DNA of 64,000 nt from Nesterenkonia sp. E16_10 (GTDB taxonomy: Bacteria; Actinomycetota; Actinomycetes; Actinomycetales; Micrococcaceae). The notes under the pieces were generated by a model, which saw only the letters and a program-made list of their open reading frames with translations, had not been told where the DNA came from and did not search any database. The translations under genes and the position numbers were made by a program. The stretch covers positions 124,001 through 188,000 of the forward strand of contig NZ_JADPSA010000029.1 in assembly GCF_017347085.1 (NCBI RefSeq). Reading direction: 5' to 3'. The first letter of the stretch is position 1. Each line of letters begins with the position of its first letter. This document shows, piece by piece, positions 58,472-64,000 of this stretch.

Positions 58472-60235
58472 ATGCAGCCGAAGAACCAGCAGCCGCGCAG
58501 CCACGCATCACACACTCTGAGCGCGCCTCGGCGCACCGGGGGAGGCAAGCTCGTGCGCACCACGGCCCTGCTGGCCGCCTGGGGCATGCTTGCCGCCTGC
58601 GCCGTCGAGGAAGAGCCGCCCCCACCGCCGGCGCCCAGCGAGGAGCCCGAGGAACCCACCAGCACTCCGGAACCGGTGGAGGATGTGGTGACCCAGCAGG
58701 GGGTCAGCGCCGGGCATCCGCTCGCCGTCGAGGTCGGGGAGCAAGTCCTGATCGATGGCGGGAACTCGGTGGACGCCGCGATCGCCACCGCCCTGGCCAT
58801 GTCGGTGGTGGAGCCCTTCGCCTCGGGCCTCGGCGGCGGCGGCTCCGTAGTCATCGCCGGCCAGGACGGGGATCCGCTGTTCTATGACTACCGCGAGATG
58901 GTCGGCGTAGAGGGCGAGATCCCCGAGAGCGGCATCGGCGCGCCCGGATTCGTCGCCGGCATGGGACGGCTGCACCAGGAGCACGGAAGCCTGGAGTGGG
59001 ACAGGTTGATCCAGCCCGCCCAGGAGCTGGCGGCCGAGGGCTTCGAGGTCTATGACTTTCTGGCCACCCGGATGACCGAGGACCTCGGGCCCGAGGCCAT
59101 CGAAGGTGTGGAGCCCTTCGAGGTCGACGGCGAGGCGCTGGAGTCCGGAGACCAGCTGGTCCAGACCGAGCTGGCCGCCACTCTCGAGACGCTCGCCGCG
59201 GAGGGCTGGGAGTCCTTCTACACCGGTGGCCTCTCCGAGGAGCTGATCCAGGTCGAGGGCATCGACGCGCAGACCCTCGCCGACTACGAGGTCACGGCGT
59301 CTGAGCCGGTCTCCGGGGAGTTCGGCGACTACGAGATGCTTGCCGCCGCCCCGGCGCTGCCGGGCCCGGCGATGGTGCAGCTGCTGCAGATCGCCGAGGC
59401 CCAGGGGATCGCCGAGATGGAACCAGGTTCCGCGGAGTACATCGAGACCCTCTCGGAGGCCTGGCTGGTGGCGGAGGAGACCGTGTTCACCCAGATCGGT
59501 GACCCCGCCTTCGTCCAGGTGCCGGTGGAGGAGATCACCGACCAGGCGGCCAACGCCGAGGCTGAGATCTCCACCCAGTCGGCCCCGCAGTCCCAGACCG
59601 AGCCCCAGCCCCAGGCCGGTGCGCCGGCGTCTGCGCAGGTGGAGGCGGAGACCGAGGCGCAGGCCCCACAGGACGCCAACACCACGCATGTCTCGGTGAT
59701 CGACGACGAGGGCATCATGGTCTCGATGACCAACACGCTGACCAACTTCTGGGGCGCCGGCGAGATCAGCGGGGGATTCTTCCTGAACAACCAGCTCAGC
59801 CGGTTCGAAGCGGTGGACTCCCCGGCGAACCGACCAGAGGCGGGCAGGAAGTCCGTGACATGGTCGATGCCCACCATCATCCTCGACGACCAGCAGCGTC
59901 CCGTGCTCGGCATCGGGACCCCCGGCGGACACCAGATCCTGAACATCATGGGCACCGTGCTCACCCAGTGGGGACTGCAGGACGCGCCGTTGCAGGAGGC
60001 CGTGGACGGGCTGCGCTTCCGTCTGATCGGGGAGGACGAGCTGCTGGTCCTCGACGATGAGCCCGAAGACGAGACCCGTGAGGCGCTCGAGGACCTCGGC
60101 TGGGAGCTGCAGGTCTGGCCCGATGAATGGGGCGGCTTCGGGTCGGTCCAGGCGCTGGAGGTCGACTACGAGACCGGCGAGGTCACCGGCGCCGACGATG
60201 ACCGGCGCGTGGGCAGCCACAGCGTGATCGACTGA
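58472..60235 (+). CDS. ggt: lipoprotein gamma-glutamyltransferase
   Basis: A 587-residue Ntn-type transferase. Lipobox LAAC places the lipid-modified Cys at residue 43, so it sits on the outer face of the membrane behind a Pro/Glu-rich spacer. The family pattern is seen in GGNSVDAAIATALAMSVVEP, GLGGGGSVVIA and APGFVAGMGRLHQEHG. The nucleophile is Thr404 in NTTHVSVIDD, exposed by self-cleavage, followed by GTPGGHQILN. A 32-residue Gln/Glu/Ala/Pro-rich stretch lies just before Thr404. It removes or transfers the gamma-glutamyl group of glutathione or peptides. Confidence 0.92.
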   Translation: MQPKNQQPRSHASHTLSAPRRTGGGKLVRTTALLAAWGMLAACAVEEEPPPPPAPSEEPEEPTSTPEPVEDVVTQQGVSAGHPLAVEVGEQVLIDGGNSVDAAIATALAMSVVEPFASGLGGGGSVVIAGQDGDPLFYDYREMVGVEGEIPESGIGAPGFVAGMGRLHQEHGSLEWDRLIQPAQELAAEGFEVYDFLATRMTEDLGPEAIEGVEPFEVDGEALESGDQLVQTELAATLETLAAEGWESFYTGGLSEELIQVEGIDAQTLADYEVTASEPVSGEFGDYEMLAAAPALPGPAMVQLLQIAEAQGIAEMEPGSAEYIETLSEAWLVAEETVFTQIGDPAFVQVPVEEITDQAANAEAEISTQSAPQSQTEPQPQAGAPASAQVEAETEAQAPQDANTTHVSVIDDEGIMVSMTNTLTNFWGAGEISGGFFLNNQLSRFEAVDSPANRPEAGRKSVTWSMPTIILDDQQRPVLGIGTPGGHQILNIMGTVLTQWGLQDAPLQEAVDGLRFRLIGEDELLVLDDEPEDETREALEDLGWELQVWPDEWGGFGSVQALEVDYETGEVTGADDDRRVGSHSVID

Positions 60236-60260
60236 CCCGGGACGGGCGCTGCGGCTCCGA

Positions 60261-60346
60261 GCCGCCGGACCGTCTCCGGCCGGCGCCAAACCGCCAAGCC
60301 GCCGGAGCGCCTCCGGCCGTCGCCGCGCCCCGGTCCGCCGGACCGG
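60261..60346. repeat. GC-rich direct repeats and hairpins after ggt
   Basis: The segment GCCGCCGGA...CTCCGGCC is present twice (60261 and 60298 on). Each copy can fold on itself: GCCGGAG-CGC-CTCCGGC (60301-60317), and CCGGTCC-GCC-GGACCGG (60330-60346) follows. The array probably terminates the ggt transcript. Confidence 0.6.
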
Positions 60347-60378
60347 TGGGAGCTGCGTGGGCCGATTAGCATGGAGCC

Positions 60379-61323
60379 ATGAGTCTCACGTCACCGCGCA
60401 GCATCCCCAACATCCTCTCGATCGCCGGCACCGATCCCACCGGCGGTGCCGGCATCCAGGCGGACCTCAAGAGCTTCGCGGCGCACCGAGGATATGGGAT
60501 GTGCGTGGTGACCGCTCTGGTCGCGCAGAACACCCAGGGGGTGCGCGAGATCCATCTGCCCCCGGTGAGCTTCCTGCGCGCACAGCTGGACGCCGTGTCT
60601 GATGATGTGGCGCTGGACGCGATCAAGATCGGAATGCTCGGCACCGAGGAGATCATCAGCACCGTGGCCGCATGGCTGGATGCCCTCGCTCGCAGCGGCC
60701 GCCAGGGCCACGGCAGCGACGAGGGTGCTCATGACGACGAACGTGCTCATGACGACGATGGTGCCCACGACGACGCCGTGGGGCCGCGGCCGGTGCTGGT
60801 GCTGGATCCGGTCATGGTCGCCACCTCCGGGGACCGGCTGCTCGACGCCGCCGCCGAGTCGGCGCTGATCGGCTTCCTGCACCGGGCGGATCTGATCACC
60901 CCCAACGTGCCCGAGCTCGCGCTGCTGGCCGGGTCCGAACCGGCGACCGATCCGACCGGTCTGATCTCCCAGGCCCGAACCGTTGCCGATGAGCACCAGG
61001 TCGTGGTGCTCGCCAAGGGTGGACATCTCGACGACGCCTCGGCGCAGGAGGTCGTCGTCGACACGCTGGTCTATCCGGAGTCCTCCGGGGTGCGTCCGGC
61101 CGAGGAGCAGTTCCTCTCGCCAAGGATCCATACCCAGAACACCCACGGAACCGGATGCTCGGTCTCGGCGGCACTGGCCACGCTGGCCGCCCGCGGCCAC
61201 AGCTGGTCCACGGCGCTGCCGGTGGTCAAGGACTGGATGACCGAGGCGCTGAAGGACTCCGAACGCCTCGACGTCGGACAGGGCCACGGCCCGATCCAGC
61301 ACTTCGCGCAGCTCTGGCGCTGA
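60379..61323 (+). CDS. thiD: hydroxymethylpyrimidine/phosphomethylpyrimidine kinase
   Basis: A 314-residue ribokinase-fold enzyme of thiamine synthesis that phosphorylates HMP and HMP-P. Conserved parts are SIAGTDPTGGAGIQADLKSF, KIGMLGTEEII, LDPVMVATSGDRLL, TPNVPELALL and the anion-hole THGTGCSVSAALA. An acidic His-Asp insert (about residues 110-135, AHDDERAHDDDGAHDDA) lies before the VLDPVMV strand and is coded by three 18-bp tandem repeats. It ends 55 bases before the convergent alarmone synthetase. Confidence 0.93.
   Translation: MSLTSPRSIPNILSIAGTDPTGGAGIQADLKSFAAHRGYGMCVVTALVAQNTQGVREIHLPPVSFLRAQLDAVSDDVALDAIKIGMLGTEEIISTVAAWLDALARSGRQGHGSDEGAHDDERAHDDDGAHDDAVGPRPVLVLDPVMVATSGDRLLDAAAESALIGFLHRADLITPNVPELALLAGSEPATDPTGLISQARTVADEHQVVVLAKGGHLDDASAQEVVVDTLVYPESSGVRPAEEQFLSPRIHTQNTHGTGCSVSAALATLAARGHSWSTALPVVKDWMTEALKDSERLDVGQGHGPIQHFAQLWR
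60724..60777 (+). repeat. 18-bp tandem repeat inside thiD
   Basis: Three in-frame units, GGTGCTCATGACGACGAA and two variants, encode AHDDER, AHDDDG and AHDDAV in register. They lie in a surface loop between the substrate and nucleotide parts of ThiD. Confidence 0.85.
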
Positions 61324-61378
61324 TCACCCAGGCCGCGCCGCGGTCCGGACCCTCATACAGTCGGGCCGGGCCGGGGTT

Positions 61379-62392
61379 TCAGCTCTGCGGCGCCTCATGC
61401 GGACCGCCGGCATGATTGGCGATGTCCTCCCACTTCCAGGTGGTCCCCATCGCGTCATCGGAGGGGAACCACGCCCCGGTGGTCGCGCGATCCCGCGGCG
61501 TGGGACCGGTGGCGCCCTGCCCGGAGACCGGTGCCTGATCCTTCAGCGCGGTGACCCGATCCCTGATCGAGGCCATCTGCTGATCCAGGGCCGCCGCCTG
61601 GACGGCGGCGTCACGGAGCTCATCGAGGATGTCGCCGGGCACCTCGCCGTCGTAGGTGTAGTAGATCTTGTGCTCCAGCGAGGCCCAGAAGTCCATCGCC
61701 ACGGTGCGGATCTGGACCTCCACGTAGACGAACTCGGTGCGGTTGGACAGGAAGACCGGCACCTGGACGATCACATGCAGGCTCTGGTAGCCGTTGACCT
61801 TGGGGGTGCGGATGTAATCCTTGACCTCGACGACCCGCAGGTCGGGCTGGCTGCACAGCATCTCCGCGACCCAGTAGGCGTCTGAGACGAAGGAGCAGGT
61901 GATCCGGATCCCCGCGATGTCTCGGATCGAGTGTCGGATGCTCTCCAGGGTGGGCTCGGCGCCGTAGCGCTGGACCTTGTCCAGGATCCGGTCCAGAGAC
62001 TTCAGCCGGTAGTTCACATGTTCGATGGGGGAGTAGTCGCGGGTGTGCTCGAACTCCTCACGCAGCACATTGATCTTGGTCAGCACCTCGTCCATGCCGA
62101 ACTTATAGTGCAGCTGAAACTCGGTGAGCTGACGACGGATGTCGACCATTCGGACCGCCACCCCGTCGCCCCCCTCACCGGCGCCGCTGTGCAGCTCCGA
62201 GAGCAGGGCGCGGTAGACATCTGACTCACTGCGCTGCGCCTGCTTCGTCTGCTTCGTCTGTTTCCCCACGGGTGCCTGCTGGGCCAGATCCCTGCCCGGC
62301 GGAACCCGGACTCCGGCGCTGAGCGAGACCCCCTCTGGGGCCTCGACGGGTAGGAAGTGGTGGTCAGTGGCAGGAGCGTGTCCAGCGGACAT
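61379..62392 (-). CDS. small alarmone synthetase, RelA/SpoT domain
   Basis: A 337-residue protein with one (p)ppGpp synthetase domain (about 90-270): YRLKSLDRILDKVQRYG, IRDIAGIRITCSFVSDAYW, KDYIRTPKVNGYQSLHVIVQ, and EVQIRTVAMDFWASLEHKIYY. There is no hydrolase HD domain and no TGS/ACT domain, so it belongs to the synthetase-only group (RelP/RelQ-like). N- and C-terminal tails are unstructured, with QTKQTKQ near residue 46. AGGAG lies ten bases before the ATG. It probably makes alarmone under stresses that do not act through ribosomal RelA. Confidence 0.88.
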   Translation of the reverse strand: MSAGHAPATDHHFLPVEAPEGVSLSAGVRVPPGRDLAQQAPVGKQTKQTKQAQRSESDVYRALLSELHSGAGEGGDGVAVRMVDIRRQLTEFQLHYKFGMDEVLTKINVLREEFEHTRDYSPIEHVNYRLKSLDRILDKVQRYGAEPTLESIRHSIRDIAGIRITCSFVSDAYWVAEMLCSQPDLRVVEVKDYIRTPKVNGYQSLHVIVQVPVFLSNRTEFVYVEVQIRTVAMDFWASLEHKIYYTYDGEVPGDILDELRDAAVQAAALDQQMASIRDRVTALKDQAPVSGQGATGPTPRDRATTGAWFPSDDAMGTTWKWEDIANHAGGPHEAPQS

Positions 62393-62619
62393 GGGGAAGG
62401 TTCTCCTAGGGGTTCAGGGGCTCACCGCGCGGGGCAGCGAGTCGACGGTCATAGGACCGGTGCTTTGATTCTCGACCCTAGGCGCATTGTCTGTGAAGTC
62501 CCGCAACATAATCGTTGTGATCGCCGGGACCTCCCCGCCGCTAGGCTGGAGGCTAGGATCCTCCACGGTGAGCGATGCCGCGGAATGCGGTCAGCATGCT
62601 CGGTCGAATGAGACCCCAA

Positions 62620-62667
62620 CCACAACATCTGGTGAAGATCCGAGGGCGCAGACGCAACATCTTCTGG
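62620..62667. promoter_or_regulatory. upstream pair of NrdR-like boxes
   Basis: CCACAACATCTGGTGA (62620-62635) and ACGCAACATCTTCTGG (62652-62667) match the NrdR box consensus (ACACTATATATAGTGT) at 10 and 9 of 16 positions. Their starts are exactly 32 bp apart, the three-turn spacing usual for paired NrdR boxes. Confidence 0.45.
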
Positions 62668-62731
62668 TTTCGAGCATCAGACACGCCGAGACACGCGGTG
62701 CTTCGAGAAACTTCTTCTTGGGAGCAACGAA

Positions 62732-62747
62732 CTCCACAGCTGTGGAG
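62732..62747. promoter_or_regulatory. palindrome built from DnaA-box-like half-sites
   Basis: CTCCACAGCTGTGGAG is a perfect 16-bp palindrome. Each arm contains TCCACA, the core of the DnaA box TTNTCCACA. A related inverted pair lies 49 bp downstream. Confidence 0.45.
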
Positions 62748-62795
62748 GAGCGCCCGGGAGGGGTGCCGCTTCCGCGTCATTGCAGGGGAGTCGTG

Positions 62796-62814
62796 GTCCA
62801 CAGGTCCTGTGGAC
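62796..62814. promoter_or_regulatory. second DnaA-box-like inverted repeat
   Basis: GTCCACAG-GTC-CTGTGGAC has perfect 8-bp arms. Both arms give near-matches to the actinobacterial DnaA box TTGTCCACA (TGGTCCACA and, reversed, CTGTCCACA), each one base off. Confidence 0.5.
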
Positions 62815-62841
62815 AGCCGGTGGAGAACTACATCGGTGCAA

Positions 62842-62889
62842 GTACATCATCTAGTGGCTGCTGATATCTCCGGACCCAAGATGTAGTAT
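62842..62889. promoter_or_regulatory. proximal pair of NrdR-like boxes
   Basis: GTACATCATCTAGTGG (62842-62857) and ACCCAAGATGTAGTAT (62874-62889) match the NrdR consensus at 9 and 11 of 16 positions, again with starts 32 bp apart. The second ends 41 bases before nrdH, a natural place for repression. Confidence 0.6.
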
Positions 62890-62930
62890 TGAGCCATAGC
62901 CAAAACGTCACGTTCGAATCGGGGAGTCCC

Positions 62931-63182
62931 ATGTCTGTCACTGTCTACACCAAGCCCGCATGCGTTCAGTGCAACGCCACTTACCGCGCCCTGGACAAGA
63001 ACGGCGTGACCTACGAGACCGTCGACATCACCCAGGATGCCGAGGCTCTCGAGCGGCTGCGCGGCCTGGGCTACATGCAGGCCCCCGTGGTCATCACCGA
63101 GGCCGATCACTGGTCCGGATTCCGTCCCGACAAGATCTCCGAGCTGGCCGTACAGCACGCTGCGATCAGCTCGGTCGCCTGA
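62931..63182 (+). CDS. nrdH: NrdH redoxin
   Basis: An 83-residue glutaredoxin-like protein with thioredoxin-like electron source. The redox site is Cys11-Val-Gln-Cys14 in [16 protein letters not shown], and the C-terminal WSGFRPDKI is typical of NrdH. It reduces the class Ib ribonucleotide reductase encoded downstream. GGGGAG precedes the ATG by four bases. First gene of the nrd operon, seven bases before nrdI. Confidence 0.95.
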   Translation: MSVTVYTKPACVQCNATYRALDKNGVTYETVDITQDAEALERLRGLGYMQAPVVITEADHWSGFRPDKISELAVQHAAISSVA

Positions 63183-63189
63183 TGCAGCC

Positions 63190-63618
63190 GTGAACACCAC
63201 GGCAAGGCTGATCTACTTCTCCTCGGTGTCGAACAACACGCACCGCTTCGTGGAGAAGCTTCAGCACGGGGCGGGGGAGGTCGCAAGGCTTCCGCTGCGC
63301 ACCAAGGATGAGACCCTCGCGGCGGAGCGGCCCTTCGTGCTGGTCCTTCCCTCCTACGGGGCCGACGCCGGTGAAGGCTCGGTGCCGAAACAGGTCATCA
63401 AGTTCCTCAATGTTGAATCCAACAGGAACCTCCTGCGCGGAGTGATCGGCGCGGGCAACACGAATTTTCACGAGAGCTACTGCATCGCCGGGGACATCGT
63501 CGCCGCCAAGTGCCGAGTCCCTCACCTCTACAGATTTGAACTGATGGGCACACCGGAAGACGTGACCACGGTTCAAACGGGATTGGAAGAGTTTTGGAAA
63601 CAGCAACCAAGCCATTGA
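63190..63618 (+). CDS. nrdI: NrdI flavodoxin-like protein
   Basis: A 142-residue flavodoxin-like protein that helps form the Mn-tyrosyl cofactor of NrdF. It shows [18 protein letters not shown] (FMN phosphate loop), [11 protein letters not shown] and [22 protein letters not shown] 63190 is the only fitting start and lacks a strong ribosome site, so coupling to nrdH translation is likely. Confidence 0.93.
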   Translation: MNTTARLIYFSSVSNNTHRFVEKLQHGAGEVARLPLRTKDETLAAERPFVLVLPSYGADAGEGSVPKQVIKFLNVESNRNLLRGVIGAGNTNFHESYCIAGDIVAAKCRVPHLYRFELMGTPEDVTTVQTGLEEFWKQQPSH

Positions 63619-63659
63619 ACGCGGCGAGCACCGCCCAGACCCAGGACGGCCGGGGCTCC

Positions 63660-64000
63660 ATGGACGCACCGCTGGCCAAGGTCATGCCTGCCCAGTGGCA
63701 GGGCCTGAGCTACCACGAGCTCAACGCCATGCTCAACCTCTACGGTCCCGAGGGTGAGATCCAGTTCGAGGCCGATCAGCTCGCGGCTCGGCAGTACTTC
63801 CTGGACCACGTGAACACCAACACGGTCTTCTTCCACAACCTGGAGGAGAAGCTGGGCTACCTGGTCGAGAACGACTACTACGAGCCCGAGACGCTTGAGC
63901 AGTACTCCCAGGAGTTCATCCGCGCCATCTTCGACCGGGCCTACGCCGCGAAGTTCCGCTTCCCCACCTTCCTGGGCGCCTTCAAGTTCTACACCTCCTA
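63660..64000 (+). CDS. nrdE: class Ib ribonucleotide reductase alpha subunit, 5' part
   Basis: The frame runs off the window after 113 codons. The visible part contains [19 protein letters not shown], a stretch that follows with [20 protein letters not shown] and [13 protein letters not shown], all typical of the NrdE N-terminal domain. NrdE reduces ribonucleoside diphosphates to deoxy forms. ATG 63660 gives the usual short leader; a TTG at 63594 inside nrdI, close after GGAAGAG, would add 22 residues. nrdF should lie beyond the window. Confidence 0.9.
   Translation, partial: MDAPLAKVMPAQWQGLSYHELNAMLNLYGPEGEIQFEADQLAARQYFLDHVNTNTVFFHNLEEKLGYLVENDYYEPETLEQYSQEFIRAIFDRAYAAKFRFPTFLGAFKFYTS

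Larger units (their letters stand above)
62393..62930. other. 538-base control region upstream of nrdHIE
   Basis: I find no convincing gene here. The region separates the alarmone synthetase and nrdH and holds four NrdR-like boxes in two pairs and two DnaA-box-like palindromes, given as separate entries. The open frames across it lack ribosome sites and family resemblance. Confidence 0.6.

Noticed and set aside
62487-62864. Possible small gene in the nrd upstream region
   Set aside because: No ribosome site or family pattern, and it coincides with palindromes and NrdR-like boxes.

Overview
This is GC-rich (about two thirds G+C) chromosomal DNA with actinobacterial gene types: a class Ib nrdHIE cluster, two MptA/MptB-like mannosyltransferases, oligoribonuclease, copper amine oxidase, a synthetase-only alarmone enzyme and many GTG starts. 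The protein flavour suggests Micrococcales, probably a Micrococcaceae relative such as Arthrobacter or Nesterenkonia. That assignment is inference. I see no rRNA, CRISPR array, phage or intact insertion sequence; the one RNA gene is tRNA-His.

1-13.8 kb holds mixed housekeeping and accessory genes. They are a truncated EamA exporter, a SatD-like gene with an overlapping membrane protein, an ASCH/ATP-grasp fusion coupled to a CoA-transferase, a flavin-reductase-like protein, and a permease/saccharopine-dehydrogenase-like operon facing a TetR gene across a perfect operator palindrome. An MBL-fold hydrolase, a DEAD-box helicase that appears to start at ATT, a photolyase, and an ArsR gene overlapping a histidine-rich peptide gene follow.

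13.8-31.5 kb is the centrepiece: a catabolic island for aromatic amines and hydroxyphenylacetate. A TPQ/copper amine oxidase and an aldehyde dehydrogenase should turn tyramine-like amines into arylacetates. A MobA-like flavin monooxygenase is the candidate maker of homoprotocatechuate. Then come extradiol dioxygenase (HpaD), semialdehyde dehydrogenase (HpaE), a FAH-RraA fusion (HpaG-like), hydratase (HpaH), aldolase (HpaI) and a succinate-semialdehyde dehydrogenase-like enzyme, leading to pyruvate and succinate. No HpaBC or HpaF homologue is seen. Three promoters in this island carry CRP-like TGTGA-N6-TCACA sites, and two of them share a TTGAGC...GCTCAA inverted repeat.

32-41.4 kb starts with an ABC transporter and two-component system. 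A stress island follows: two paralogous BON-domain proteins, two double-domain universal stress proteins, a PPOX-like protein and a zinc alcohol dehydrogenase. The same 15-bp DosR/DevR-like box lies about 75 bp before each BON gene. A DUF1697 gene remnant ends the island.

41.4-60.3 kb carries an acyl-CoA ligase, small unknown genes, tRNA-His, orn, a three-gene GT-C glycosyltransferase operon (probably lipoglycan mannosylation), an AEC carrier, a CydDC-like ABC pair, an SGNH hydrolase, a ChrA-like transporter, a DUF418 protein and a lipoprotein gamma-glutamyltransferase. 60.3-64 kb has thiD with an acidic repeat insertion, a small alarmone synthetase, and a 538-bp control region before nrdH-nrdI-nrdE. 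That region contains two pairs of NrdR-like boxes, each pair spaced exactly 32 bp, and two DnaA-box-like palindromes.
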